This document shows positions 35,769 to 48,673 of a stretch of DNA of 64,000 nucleotides, one piece after another. This DNA comes from Dryas octopetala. Lineage: Eukaryota > Streptophyta > Magnoliopsida > Rosales > Rosaceae. The position numbers and the translations under genes are program-made. Position 1 is the stretch's first letter. Each line of letters opens with the position of its first letter. The stretch spans positions 6,820,001 through 6,884,000 of the forward strand of contig OY992838.1 in assembly GCA_963921425.1 (NCBI GenBank), given 5' to 3'. The notes below the pieces were generated by a model that saw nothing but the letters and a program-made list of their open reading frames with translations, did not search any database and had not been told where the DNA came from.

Positions 35769-38700
35769 ATGCGAGGGGTAGCATTGCTGTCCGTGCTATT
35801 GTGCGCCGCCACATGCCACTTAGCCCTGTCCATCACCGATGGTAAGCAAATTGCATCATACAGAGAGACACAAATGCATTGATTTATTCTGGTTTTCAGA
35901 AACACCCAGGTGCTAATATTGCATTTTTGCTGGTTCTTCGAAGAACCCATATCAAATATTGCATTTTTACTGGTTTTTTTTTTTTTTTTAAATAAACCCA
36001 TATCAAATTTTGCATTTTTACTGGTTTTTTCCAAAAACCCAGAACCAAAGATTGCATTTTTAGTAGTTTTAGGGAGAACCCAGATCAAAGATTGCATTTT
36101 TACTGGTTTTTAGATAAACCCAAATCAAATACTGCACTTTTTTGGTTCCTTAATTTATTTAGTTCTTGGGCCTCATTGTATAAGGTTCATAACTTCATAT
36201 TTCCATTTGTCTTGCACCGTTGCTACTTGCTAGTATCAGTTCAGATATGTCAGCATATCACTCTTTGTAAAGCTCCTTTTTTAATTATAGCTTTCAGTCC
36301 AAGGAAAAGAGATACTTTCTCATATATGATATATTGTCTAATGGGTTTATGTCAAAATGACCAAAATGACCTCGTCCTTATGGATATGTTTCTCTCTTTG
36401 GAGACTTGGATGGAGGGAATTTTTCAGTATAGAAAGGGTGACTGAGACTGAAGTTTCAGGTCCGCTGCTGAAGCTCCTGCAAATTTGCAGATGGCGGTCA
36501 CCGACCCGTCACCCGTCCATGTCTTCATGTGGCAGAAAATTTTGAATTACATGAGGGGCAAATATGTCATTCCAATCTTCATCTCAATCTCAATCTTTAA
36601 TCATTTGTCAGATTCGACAGCTTTTGCTTGTTTTGACTAGCTTTTTTCGTGGAGGGTTTTGGCTCCTAGCTAGCCCAATATCTGATATCTAGGAAGGAGT
36701 GAGAATTGTAATTTGGACGGGTGTGTTAATTATTCTGTCGATACCAATATTTAACTGGCTTTGCAGAGTGCCCAGAAAACTCACATGGGGTGCCAAATGT
36801 TGCTATCACAGTAACTCACCCAGTCCCACTAGATAGGTACCAAATGATGGCATCAGTTGAATTATTGCTATCGATAAAATTTGTCCAATAGTATTACAAG
36901 TATTTATTTCTCTCAGAAAATTTTCAGATAAACAAATTGAACCAATGATGTATGGCACACAAGGAATCACATAGATCGAGTCCATTTGGAGCCCAAATGG
37001 CCTGCTTGTTTCTTTTGACTAATACCATAGTCATAGTTTTCTTCTAGCTAGGCTCCCATTGATTGGTACCTTCTCACATTTCCTTGTACACAAATTACTC
37101 TTACATTGGTACGAAAATATTACGTTATCAAACTGTAAATTAAAACCATTAGTTGCATTGTAAATATGACAATAAAACATTGATGCCTAGTGCAGGTTAT
37201 TTAGACAATGGCAACTTCGAGCTAGCCCCGAAGCCCTCGGACATCAAAGGCACAGTAGTAATCGGCCGCTACGCCATCCCAAAATGGGAAATCTCGGGCT
37301 TCGTCGAGTACATCAAGTCAGGCCAGAAGCAAGGGGACATGTTGCTTGTAGTCCCGGAGGGTGCCTATGCAGTGAGGCTTGGAAACGAAGCCTCAATCAA
37401 GCAAAGAATCAAAGTGATCAAGGGGTTGTACTATTCCATCACATTTAGTGCAGCCAGGACTTGTGCCCAAGAGGAGCGTTTGAACATATCTGTTGCACCT
37501 GACTCTGGAGTGCTACCAATCCAAACTCTGTATAGTAGTAATGGGTGGGATTCTTATGCTTGGGCTTTCCAAGCTGACTATGACCAGATTGAGCTTGTGT
37601 TGCATAACCCAGGTGTGGAGGAGGATCCAGCTTGTGGACCTTTGATTGATTCCATTGCCATTAGGACTTTGTACCCTCCAAAAGCAACCAACAGTAAGTT
37701 AATTCCTTCAATACTATGGTTTTTCATCAATTATTTTTATACAAATAAGTTGACCTTAATTGCAATTGTTATTAATTATAGAAACCTGATTACAATAGTT
37801 TTAATGGAACATGGAGCAGTGGGGACCAAAATTTTAATTTTGCCAACCCAGATTGTAGAATCATGGGTTTTTAATTTGATTCTGTAATTAATTACTTATA
37901 TATAGGTGGCCTAGTTACATAGCTGTGTGACCATGAAGTGAGATATTCTACGTCTCTCTTAAAGTCTTAAGATCATATGGGGTCCCCTTATTGGACCACT
38001 CTCTTGGTATAGCTGTATGGGGCCGTTGCACCCCATTTAAAGGCCTAACAATTATGGGCCGTGGGTGCAATTATTTTGGATGAAAATGTTTTCATAGTCA
38101 TAGTCATAGGTATGAACCACCGGTCTGCTTAAGTTTCTGACATGCCTGACATTAATAGGATAATTTTAATACTATTGTTTGCTTAGCCTCTTCCTGTTGA
38201 GAAACCATAGTCATTTTTGAGGAAGAAGAAATAGAGCAACTCATAGATAAAATTTTGTAAATTTGATTAATAAATTTGGTGAGTCTAGTATATTGTTTAA
38301 GAATCGCAGATAATTGTATAGAAATGTCACCTATTTATGTGTATGAGTTTCGCGCATACATTGACTATTTTGAAAACAAAGCTCATCAATGATTTAATTT
38401 TTTTTTTTTTTTGTGGGTCGAAAATCAATGATTTAATGAAGCCTCGTGCAGTACCTAATATTTAGGTCACATTGTCTTGAGAAAAGCAACAGGCCATGAC
38501 CCTCTTTCCCATTTTGCATTAAAATTGTGGACTATCCTGTCTAGCTCTCCTCTTCATGAACAAAGAAGACAATTGTTCACACCTAACAAAGCATCACAGC
38601 TGTGTTACAGATTGTGATTTTGGATCACATATGTTAAACGTGGTATTATAATGTAATTAATCTGGTTAATTATGTGCAGAAAACTTGATCAAAAACGCTG

Positions 38701-39212
38701 GTTTCGAAGAAGGTCCATATGTGTTCCCCAACACATCTTGGGGAGTCCTCATCCCACCCAACATAGAAGACGACCACTCCCCACTACCAGGTTGGATGGT
38801 GGAGTCCCTCAAAGCCGTCAAGTACATAGACTCGGACCACTTCTCGGTGCCTGAAGGCAAACGGGCAGTGGAACTCGTGGCGGGCAAAGAGAGCGCGATT
38901 GCCCAAGTGGTCAGGACCATCCCGGGCAAGACCTACGTGCTGTCCTTCTCCGTTGGCGATGCCAGCAACTCGTGTGAAGGCACGATGATTATTGAAGCAT
39001 TTGCAGGTAGGGACACGCTAAAAGTGCCCTATGAGTCCAAAGGCAAAGGAGGGTTCAAACGCGCCGTGCTCAAATTTGTTGCAGTTACCCCGCGGACGCG
39101 AGTAATGTTTCTCAGCACGTATTACACCATGAGGAGTGATGACTTCTCTTCTCTGTGTGGCCCTGTGCTTGATGATGTGAAGTTGTTGAGCCTTCGCAGC
39201 CCGAGACCATGA
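35769..39212 (+). CDS. DUF642 cell-wall protein
   Basis: Three coding exons, 35769-35841, 37196-37693 and 38680-39212, give 367 residues, normal for the family. A signal peptide (MRGVALLSVLLCAATCHLALS) is encoded by exon 1. Exon 2 has YLDNGNFELAPKP and the first galactose-binding-like domain, with PKWEISGFVEYIKSGQKQG, VVPEGAYAVRLGNEASI and EDPACGPLIDSIAI. Exon 3 has the second domain (LPGWMVESLKAVKYIDSDHF, ending SSLCGPVLDDVKLLSL). The two repeated halves, each ending in a CGP-x-hydrophobic-D motif, are diagnostic. Known members such as BIIDXI bind pectin or pectin methylesterase and modulate wall properties. Which paralogue this is cannot be told. Confidence 0.94.
35918..36145 (+). repeat. 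Degenerate tandem repeat (about 40 bp) in DUF642 intron 1
   Basis: Six units each begin TTGCATTTTT(A/G)CTGG or a variant, then a T-rich part and AACCCA-ATCAAA (starts about 35918, 35958, 36010, 36050, 36093, 36132). They are imperfect, with variable T-runs. The array covers about 220 bp of the 1354-bp intron. Confidence 0.8.
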
Positions 39213-41690
39213 GGCCATGGACGATGCGAATTTGGGAAAGGTTTTTAATATTATGTGGGTGAATTATGAGGTGGGTTGGATTGTATGAACCTTCTTGGTT
39301 CATGTTATGAATGCTTTTGTTTGGAAGAGAATGGGGGGAGGGAGTAGTGTGGTCGAGTTTAGCATGATATGAAAAATAAGGATATGAATATAAATATGTA
39401 TACTAATGGGAGGAGGATATAGTGTATAATGATAGTTGATTTTATTGAAATGGTTATGTACTTTATGAGCAAAATAAATGAGATTATGATGTATTAATGA
39501 TTCCCAACACACACAAAAGTTCAAAATTGCTTAGGGCTATATTTTTTTAGTTTTTGTTTTCTTAAGAAAACATCACTAAGTACATATTATGCATAAAACT
39601 CATCAAACCATGTACATCAAATTGGAGAATTGAATTAGAGGACCATCTTTCATCCAAATAGCACCTCAATTCTCCCTCTTTCATCCAAATAGCACTCCCT
39701 AAATTAACGGCAGCTAGACACAAGCCCAAGGACACCAAGGGCAGCAGCTAGACTCAAGCCCAAGGACAACCCATTTTGCAACACCTTATATTCTGAATTG
39801 AGCAAGACGCCTATTCAAAACTATCAGGTAATGAAAAGGGATTTCAAATCCCATAGACAATCTACAACCTCATGATCCAAAAGAGTGTCTCTTAGATGGT
39901 TACTGGAGCTAGTTTATTGTCAAATTTGTACTTTAAAAGCATGGACCATGACAATAACTTTGAGAGAAAAAAAAAAAAAAGTAAATATTTGGTGTCAAAC
40001 AATGGTAGAGTAGATGAATAGGTTTTAGAGGTGTTACCCTCAAAAACCATGGCAAGATCCGCTGAGATCCTTGATAATAACACTGTAGTTCTAGTTTATT
40101 GCTGGTGTGCCATAATTCTCGGACGAGAGGCCGTAATAGAAAAAATGTGTATTTTGTGATTTGTGCTGGATTTTACCTAACTTCTAATCAAACAATTGTA
40201 AGCGAGTAAGGAACAAAATCTCGCCTAAAGTCCTACCTGCCTTGATCCTCAAAGACTTTAATCGTCGTTGGTTTATGTGACTATGTACTCGAATTCGTAA
40301 GCGCAAACAATGGTTGCTTGAGTGATTGGATGAATCGCAAAATAATGAACTTTGACGTAAAATGTGTGAATGATTTGATTATTAAGAAAACAAGTAACAA
40401 TTGTTGTTCGAACTACAAATCTCATTGCTTGACAAACATGAAATTAAGGAAATAAAAACCCTAAACAAAATCGATACTAAGGAAATCAAACCCTAGCAAA
40501 GCTAAAACAAAGAACAAAAAGGTCTTGAGAGCTTGAAGAACGCAAGAATTCTTGAAATATGAGAAATTGGTTGAAAAAAGATTGTAGTTTGTCGTGTTGA
40601 TTAATTGTTGAAAGTTGTTGGAGAGATTTCTAAATGTTGATCCCTTCTTTATATAATGATTAAACTCCTGAGTTCTAGGAAACCTTATCCTTGTTCAACT
40701 CAGGTTCCTTTTACTTCACGCCCTAAGGCGGCAAGGCTATTCACTTCTAGTCTGATTTATAGAACTCCTAATCCACCAACGAAAACTCGGCGAGATTGAT
40801 TAAGATTCTTCTAGGGCTTTCTTCTTGACCACCACTCTTCGTCAACATGGGTCTTGACTGGATGGGCTTTCAAACTGTATTAAACTGGATGGCCATGCCT
40901 ATGGCCTAGTGGCCCTAGTACCAAATTAAGGTGTAAACAAGAGGATAACATTTTCATTCACCACTTAGACCAATAACAATTGATAACCCATTTTTATCAA
41001 ATAATATTAAGTTTATTGCAATAACTTTTATAAATAAAATTCTTTTACTTATTATATTCTTAGACACAATAACATTTTAAACTAAATTTTGTTGAGTTAT
41101 ATTTAGTTTACTCCAATATCTCACATAAATGAAAATATTCAAGTTGAAAAACATTTTATAATAGAAATTCTTTCATTTTACCCAAAATAAATGTTATATT
41201 TTTTTCTTGTGCGCATAAATATAAAGTTGTATATTTTCTTAACATATGAACTCCAACAAGCACTAAAAGTTTTATTTTATTGTAACATATCATGCGTAGT
41301 TGCTGGCTAAGGTCAATCAGGTATAAGAGGATGATATGGGTGATCACACTATTTGTTTCATCTTTTGTTCATAATTTGTGTGTTTATGTAACTATTTTGC
41401 TTTACTTTCATTTTCTTAAAAGAACCTGTTTCCACTTTCTCATAAATTATTGTTATTATTAACCATATTTAGTAATATGATATGGTAAAAATAGTATATG
41501 TATTATTTAAAATATTTACTTTGAAGGTTTTTTTTTTCTAAATTAAAGATTTTAATTTTTGAAAAGTACATGAATGATGAATATACAAAATGATACATGA
41601 ATTAATAATTAGAAAATACGGGTATAATAAATTTGAGTTGAAAAAATACGCATGTGTTTTCATTTGTTTGAAAATAGAGGTTATTTGATG
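39213..41690. other. Intergenic, no gene recognised
   Basis: 39640-39770 repeats TTTCATCCAAATAGCA and CAAGCCCAAGGACA twice in short succession. 40130-40930 is less AT-rich, has a TATA-like CTTTATATAATG at 40650, and may be part of an old retroelement, but I could not find ends or coding remnants. Confidence 0.4.
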
Positions 41691-41694
41691 AAGG

Positions 41695-42069
41695 GTTAGT
41701 TACAAATATTAACCCTAAATTATGCTATGTTTGAGCCTTTGCCTCCCATATTAAATTTTTTGACACTTTATCCCCAAAACTATATTCCGTTAAAGACTTT
41801 ACCATAATTCCGTTAAAAATCAATTTCTTTGTTAATTTTGCACACTAGCAGCACGTTGACACACATGGCCTTTTGTCTAATGTCATTTTAGTCTTAAGAA
41901 GTTTGGTTTCAATTGGTGATTAATACGAAAATGTCCTTAGGTAGACGACATTTTAAAATATTTAGGGGTAAAGTGTTTAATAGAGTTTAGGGGTAAAGTG
42001 TTAAAAAAAATTTAGTTTGGAGTAAAGTGTTAAACATACTATTGTTGAGAGTGGTATATGTTATTAACC
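41695..42069. mobile_element. MITE, possibly MULE-derived
   Basis: Left end GGTTAGTTACAAATATTAA, right end complement GGTTAATAACATATACC: an imperfect terminal inverted repeat. Flanking TTTGATGAAG and TTTGATTAAAG look like a 9-10 bp target duplication with one change, the size typical of Mutator-like elements. The inside repeats GGGTAAAGTGTTAA motifs. No coding. Confidence 0.5.
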
Positions 42070-42083
42070 TTTTGATTAAAGGG

Positions 42084-42450
42084 GAATGCTATCTACATTC
42101 TCTACCGATCTTCTCTTTTATTATTTTCATTTAACAATGTATTGTCATGATCGAAACTATTCATTTTTTAGATAATTATTTGAAGATCATTTATGTAAAA
42201 AATCTACTAAAGTGGAAATCGTTTTTTCATATAATCGTTATTAAATAAATAAACGGTAAATCAAATTGTTACAAAAACCGTCTGTTTATTTAATCATAGT
42301 TACATAACAAAACAATTTCTGATTTGGTTGATTTTTTACAGAGATGATCTTCATAGTTAAATCTAAAAAATGAACGATTTTGATCATTAATTTATACTGC
42401 GGAATGAGAATTATAAAAGAAAAAGTTGATGAAAATAGTGGATAGCATTC
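42084..42450. mobile_element. Foldback MITE
   Basis: Left GAATGCTATCTACATTC, right complement GAATGCTATCCACTATT. The inner sequence is also self-complementary (AAACGGTAAATCAAATTG against CGTCTGTTTATTTAATC and so on), giving a hairpin-forming element of about 367 bp. It sits directly beside the MITE at 41695. Confidence 0.6.
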
Positions 42451-42577
42451 ATCTTGATGAATATTAACCTTTAATTAATTCTGACTCTAACGAATTGGAG
42501 GTTGACTTAACAGTGTGTTTGGATGATTATGCTATAGAAATAAACTCTCTTATATTTTCCTAATCATCTCACACGAC

Positions 42578-45086
42578 CAAGGGTTTAAATTTCGAAGTTT
42601 TCGGCGAAATTTCGCAGAAAATTTCGTTTTTTCGGGGGTCCGAAATTTTAACACCAATTCGACCGAATTTCGGTAAATTTCGGCGAAATATTCGAAATTT
42701 CGAGCGAAATTTCGGATACCCTAAATGCAAATTTTTTTGAATTTGAGGAAAATTTCCACAAAATTTCGCTTAAATTTCGTCGAAATTTAGGTAAACTTCG
42801 ACGAAATTTCCCTCAAATACCCAGTAACCCAGCAAACCCCAGCCCCCAGCGCACCAAATTTCCCTCACTCCCTCACTCCCTCAAATACCCAGCCTCACAA
42901 TCTCACCTGCATAGTCGTCGGCGCACACCTCCATCGAAAGCTAAGGCCCGATCTGCAGTGCACACCTCCGTCGGCGCACACCTCCTTCGTCTTCTCGGCT
43001 CTGTCTCTTCTCTCTCTCTCTCGCCTCTCTCCTCCATCGTCTCGGCTTGCAGCGCCGTTCTTGGGCGTCGCTATCTTCTCGGCGCCGTTCTCGGCTTGCA
43101 GCGCCGTGCCGGCCACCTTGAAGCCCCCTGAAAATCTGAACCCAGTTTGTGCGAAGCCGAAGTGCTGCTACTCTGCCTCTGCCATCAACCCGTGACTTGA
43201 GTCTCTAACTTTATTTTCGATAGCCTTATGTAGACAGAACTGTATGACATATGAAGGGCATGCAATTAATTTGTTTCTGTTTTTGTTATATTTCATAAAT
43301 TCAAGTTTACATTTGCTCAGATTCATCCCATTAACTTATCCTCAAAGGCACACCATAACTTGTTTGCAGAAAGTCCTGAAACGTCAGACATAATTATTAA
43401 TTGCAAACAGTAACACACTTTGATATTTTCATATTGTTGGTTTTATTAATCCTTTATTGGGTTTGGATAATTTCAGAAAATAAAAATAATATCTTATTAA
43501 TTTTAATTTTTACTGAACTTGAAGATTATAAATAATTTATAATTAATGCTTTATCTTTCTTTATTTCTAGCATTAACTAATAAATTCCATCTAACTTTCT
43601 AACAATCGGTATGAAAAATTGAAAATAGTGTTGACTGTGTTGTATAAGTATAAGTGTATAACTTGTATACTTGTATTCATTGTTTTTTTAATTAGAGTTT
43701 TATAGTTTTTGTTTTTGTTTTTTTTTTATTTGGTTGAAAACAGGTTCCTGTGGACTTATTCTTAGACTTTACTTTGATTTTAGAAGTTTGATTGTTCAAT
43801 ATTCTTATAAGAATTCGTTTTGAATTTTTGATACATTATTATTTATTTTAAAATCTTTTATGCGGTTGCCCTGAAAATTGAACCATTTAATAGTCAAATA
43901 TAAAATATCCTATTAAAAAAGTAGTCATATATAAAATAAAATAAACACTAACATAATAGCTAGCCAACTTCGATCTCCACATTGCAATTAATTACTTTAA
44001 TCTCATATTTTGAACATTCTGAATAAGAATTAGTCCTGATTCTGTGGGCTGTGGCTGTACCGCTGTAGTTAGATTTCATTTTCAATCAAGTTTCTAATTT
44101 CTATAGTTAGGTTCTATTTTGAATTAGGTCCATCAGTCCATGTCTTAAGGCCGTGACTGTGAGTAATAGTCTAATAAACTAATCTAAAGTTCTAAACTCT
44201 AAACTGTCTAATAGACTTAACTAACAGTGTAAATGTCTAAATTAATGTATCATGTATTGATGTATATGAGTATATCTGTATGTATGAGGTTGAGTATATC
44301 ATTTACCCACTTTTAAATATTATCTAACATCAATTGATCAATATCATATTTTGGGTCATGAGAGTTTGGCACAAGAAGAAGAAGATTCATTATCCACCAC
44401 TTTTGGCTCTATGGGGGTAGGAAGTGACAATTACAATTATGGGCAAAACCCTCCAATATTCTACCCACCACATCTGCCTTACTTGGTTGAGTCTGATAAT
44501 AACTCATTGGCACAACAAGAGACAAACTCTTCAAATGAGTATGCTTATGGGCAAATTCAACCACAACAGGTTCCTGATCCATATGGTTGGCATGTTGGCA
44601 ATTACATGCAAAATTATGCTGGAGAAGTATCTTGGGATGATTATTCTTCACATTACACCTACTCTGGACATGATGATACTGAAGACAGCGGAAATTTTGA
44701 ACCTCCTAGAAACTCTATGTGGTATTGATTACTTTTGTAATTCATGTGGCAATATTATAGTAAAAATAAAATTGAGGTGTTAATGTGTTATTGAAGTAAT
44801 TATTAATTAGTGAAGCATTTTTTTAACAGTATTTGCCTCCAGCGCGCATTATATTCATCACATATCACATGAAACCTACCATATAATTTGGTTTTTTTCA
44901 ATGTTTTTTATCAATGTAGTAGATAATATGTTAAATAAACATATGGTGAAGTTTCATTCAAAATTTTCGTATTTTGATAATAATTTCCGTCGTTTCCGTC
45001 GAATTTTTGTCGAAATTTAAAAATCTTCGAAATTTCCGTCGAAATTTCCATCGAAATTTCCTCGAAATCCAAAATTTTATTCCTTG
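42578..45086 (+). mobile_element. hAT transposon, internally deleted
   Basis: 2509 bp with ends CAAGGGTTTAAATTTCG and, on the complement, CAAGGAATAAAATTTTG (about 13 of 17 match), flanked by a perfect 8-bp duplication. Subterminal regions 42590-42805 and 44975-45070 are packed with CGAAATTT-type motifs in both orientations, the expected layout of transposase-binding repeats. A GC-rich CT-rich patch (42840-43190) holds internal repeats (GTCGGCGCACACCTCC twice; TCTCGGCTTGCAGCGCCGT twice). The only convincing coding part is the 3' ORF at 44351. The zinc finger and catalytic core are missing. Confidence 0.85.
44351..44728 (+). pseudogene. Probable C-terminal tail of a hAT transposase
   Basis: A 125-residue open frame beginning MGHESLAQEEEDSLSTTF, rich in Tyr, Gln, Asn and acidic residues, ending EDSGNFEPPRNSMWY. 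Plant hAT transposases often end in such a low-complexity acidic/aromatic tail after the dimerisation domain. The dimerisation motif itself is not present here. Assignment rests mainly on its position in the hAT element. Transcribed from the CAAGGG end. Confidence 0.45.
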
Positions 45087-45179
45087 CACACGACTTATGA
45101 AAAAAGAAAAAATACACAAGACTTACGAAAAAAACAAAAAGTTAAAGAAAAGAGTTGGAAGAAAAAAATTGGAGCTTAA

Positions 45180-45547
45180 AGCATTTTTCATGAAGTCTCA
45201 TGGGCTAAGCCAGCCCATGAGGACTCCTTATGGACACAAACAACCTGAAAAGTGAAGAGTAGCCCAAGGTAAGCCCAACAGCCCACAAACTTCCAAAAAC
45301 GGGTCCTACAAAACCCGGTACACTACAAACCGCCAATGGAGCGTGCTACGTACGCGTGGACTTATCGCGACGAAATAATCGGACGGTCCAGAGAGCTGCG
45401 TCAGTTAGAAGCTAACCAAGAAAGCACCGTGGCACTAGGGTCTCTCCAAACGCACCTACTATATAAACCCTCAGCAAATCTCCAAATCCTTCCCTCTCGC
45501 TCACTCGTTTGCTCTCTGCGCCACTCACACCGTTGGACCAGACTCAA
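45180..45547 (+). promoter_or_regulatory. Promoter and 5' UTR of RAN copy 1
   Basis: Site II-type elements (ATGGGCTAAGCC at 45199, GCCCATGAGG at 45211, AGCCCAAGG at 45261, AAGCCCAACAGCCCAC at 45273) precede the TATA box TATATAAA at 45460, which overlaps a telo-box AAACCCT (45465-45471). This is the standard arrangement for growth-linked housekeeping genes in plants. Confidence 0.7.
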
Positions 45548-48042
45548 ATGGTAACTCTTTTCATCTTTTTTTTTTTGTTTTCTCGGAAAATTCATCTCTA
45601 CTTCTTTGATCCGCATATCGTGTGTTTGGTTGCTGGGAAAACCGATTGTTTAGTTGTATTTTAAAAAAAATATTTTTGGGGAACTTTTCTGGCAGGCTTT
45701 GCCGAATCAGCAGACCGTGGATTACCCGAGCTTCAAGCTCGTAATCGTTGGTGATGGTGGAACAGGTTTCTTTTTCTTCTCCATCTGGATTCAATTTCAT
45801 TCATGATCTGCTTGGTTTCTGTAAAATTGTCATTTTTCTTTGTTTAAACGATCCTTTGGTTTCTGAACTAAAATGAGCTAAATGTAAACTCTTCGCATGG
45901 ACATAATGAAGCATGGGTTTTAATTTTTGTTTCAGGATTTTCTGCGGTTTAATATTTTCAGTAAATAAATAAAAATTATAACTTTATGCAAGCTTCACTA
46001 AAATGATAAATTTTAACTTTGGATTTGATTAGTCGGCTAAGCGTCTTTGAATTTTACACACTTCAATATAATCTTAATGAATTTTTTGGACTTTTGTTGG
46101 GTGATTACTCATAGCATATGCACTCCCGAGCTCCCACTCTCTCAGAGCAATCGAAATGAACTCTAATACAAGTAAACCTTTCTATGAATCTAAGTGAACT
46201 TCTATACGTCTTAAGCTTCAGTAAGCCTTCTCATACTGGGGTTCAAGAGTTCAATTTCTAGAACGTTGTTACAATTTTTCAATCCAAATGTGGCTTAAAA
46301 CAACTGTCTGATGATTTGTTCTGTCTAAAAACAAATGGGGCGCCCTCTTTCTATTCTTTCAAGGCAGTTTGCAAAAGTGATACCATCCTTTGTAGTTAGG
46401 TTCTTGGAAGTGGTGATTGTATACATAATGCCTTGGATTTTTCAGTGTTTCTGTTTAAAATCTTCGTTATAGCTTGTAACTTATATCATATGTATCAGAT
46501 TTTTGGCTTATGATACCATGGTTCGTCCTTAACTGAGAGTGTTCTGTCAATGCAGGAAAAACAACCTTTGTGAAGAGACATCTTACTGGTGAATTTGAAA
46601 AGAAATATGAACGTAAGTTTCATGAAAAGCATTCTCTATTTTCTGGAAGAATATATTTAGTTTATTTGTCTTTGACACAAGAAGAATAAATATGAAAAAC
46701 AATGGTTTTCATGTTCTTTAGATTGTAATGTATGGAACTTATTCTTGCTCATTCTTAATGTACAGCGACTATTGGTGTGGAGGTCCATCCATTGGACTTT
46801 TTCACCAACTGTGGAAAAATTCGATTTTACTGCTGGGACACAGCCGGCCAAGAGAAATTTGGTGGTCTTAGAGATGGATATTAGTGAGTAGTTTCTTTAA
46901 ACCTCGTGGCTCAAAGTTTGTCTACTATCAAACTTAATTATTACATATTTGTGTGCATTTTGTTATAAGCTGTCTGTAAAATTATTTTGGTAGCTTGTGA
47001 GCATCAATTGTTAAAACCCAATATTTGGTTTGTTTTTATAAAACTCCGATTATCAATCTGGCGCTAATTTCATGTATAATTCTATTCAAATAGTGTTTGT
47101 TGAGTTGAATGATTGTATGCTTCATTGAGTTCCTATAATATGCAAGTCTGGATGACTAAATCTGGATCCTTAGCTCACGTCCGTCTTTCATAGTTACTTC
47201 TTGGAGTTTAACTATCCTTTTTTAGTGCATGTATTTCATGAAAAAACCTTTGTTCTGTTGATTAAAATAACAGGGTTGATTATAGCTGACCTAGTTGAAT
47301 GGAATTTTATCTTTGGTTTTTAAAAATTTCTGTAATCATGACATTTTTACTATACCTTCTGTTTCTATCGGTGCATGACGGCTTTAAGTCTTTGGCCAGC
47401 ATGCAATTTCACTCCCTAAAATATGATATTTTCTTGCCCTTTTTGGGTAATTGCGTTCTAAATTTACATAATTGTGCAGCATCCATGGGCAATGTGCAAT
47501 TATCATGTTTGATGTTACTGCCCGTTTGACATACAAGAATGTTCCAACATGGCATCGGGATCTTTGCAGGTCTGCCCGGAAAGCCTTTATTATTCTTTGC
47601 ATAGATTTTATTTGATGAGTTTTTGTGGGTTGCATTAAATCTTATGGGTACTTGTGCTGTGAATCTCAGGGTCTGTGAAAACATACCAATTGTTCTTTGT
47701 GGAAACAAGGTTGATGTGAAGAACAGGCAGGTCAAGGCAAAGCAGGTTACTTTCCACCGGAAGAAGAATCTGCAGTACTATGAAATATCAGCAAAGAGCA
47801 ATTATAACTTTGAGAAGCCTTTTCTATACCTTGCCAGAAAGCTTGCAGGGTAAAATCTATTAGCTTTGGATAGTTAATAATTTTTTTTTGGACTTTGCAG
47901 AATGCAGTTTAAGTTATTAAAAGTGCTGCTTTTTGTAGGGACCCAAATTTGCATTTTGTCGAATCCCCTGCATTGGCTCCTCCAGAAGTGCACATAGATC
48001 TGGCTGCACAGCAGCAGTAAGCCTTCTTTCATAACTAAAATT

Positions 48043-48088
<46 letters not shown>

Positions 48089-48673
48089 CCACTCACACAC
48101 ACACACACCCAGTGTCTTTGAGAAAGCAAGGTCGTGGCCATTGTTGAAGGCGTCTAATTAAATTTCCTTACCTCTTTTCCTCCTCCCACCCACACAAACA
48201 GCATTTGGATATTCCAAGTTGCCTATATAAGAGAGGCGATGATTAAAATTTTGGGTCTTTTAGACTTGCCTTAGAGAAAGAAATGTCATGCCTATGCTTT
48301 TCATGCTTTATCCAAAATCCTCCAACATCCTAAGGCAAGTCGAGGCATAGACTTCCCTCATTATGCTGTCCTGCTAATTTATTTCAACAGAGTCCTCACT
48401 GTGAGAGTTTTTTCTTAATTTTATTTTTATTTAGCTTCAAGTGCAATGCCAGATCTTTTCTCAAACAACATATTTTTCCAGCCTCGTTTCCTCTCTTGAA
48501 TGTTTTTTATGCTCTTCTGTGTCATTCTTACTGGATCTTATATTTCATTACTTTGGGTGAAAAGGTTAAGGACCTTACATGTTTTGTGTCCTTGATAATA
48601 CAGGCACGAAGCTGAGCTTATTGCAGCTGCTAGTCAACCCCTCCCTGATGATGATGACGACGCATTTGAGTAG
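45548..48673 (+). CDS. RAN1: RAN GTPase, copy 1
   Basis: Eight coding exons: 45548-45550 (only ATG), 45696-45765, 46556-46612, 46766-46883, 47480-47569, 47670-47849, 47939-48016, 48604-48673, giving 221 residues. G1 GDGGTGKTTF (about residues 20-29), switch [14 protein letters not shown], switch [14 protein letters not shown]4 GNKVD, G5 [13 protein letters not shown], and acidic tail [11 protein letters not shown]. Ran directs nucleocytoplasmic transport and spindle and envelope assembly, charged by RCC1 in the nucleus and hydrolysed at RanGAP outside. No C-terminal lipidation cysteine, as expected. A paralogue with identical exon lengths follows at 53693. Copy number assignment to Arabidopsis RAN1, 2 or 3 is not possible. 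Confidence 0.97.
48044..48109 (+). repeat. Compound (CT)n/(AC)n microsatellite in a RAN1 intron
   Basis: CT dinucleotides 48044-48086, then CCCCACTC and AC dinucleotides to 48109, in the intron before the last exon. Confidence 0.9.

Larger units (their letters stand above)
42570..45094. repeat. Target-site duplication pair of the hAT element (CACACGAC)
   Basis: CACACGAC occurs at 42570-42577 and 45087-45094, directly flanking the element at 42578-45086. Eight bases is diagnostic for the hAT superfamily. Confidence 0.9.

Noticed and set aside
36767-36836. Extra exon in DUF642 intron 1 with good acceptor and donor
   Set aside because: It is 70 nt, so inclusion shifts the frame, and DUF642 relatives join exon 1 directly to the GYLDNGNFE part. 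At most a cryptic exon.
40130-40930. Possible LTR or retroelement piece with TATA-like sequence
   Set aside because: No terminal repeats, target duplication or coding remnants found.
42895-43116. Minus-strand frame in the GC-rich patch of the hAT element
   Set aside because: It is an Arg/Glu-rich shadow of a CT-rich repeat region, with no family resemblance.
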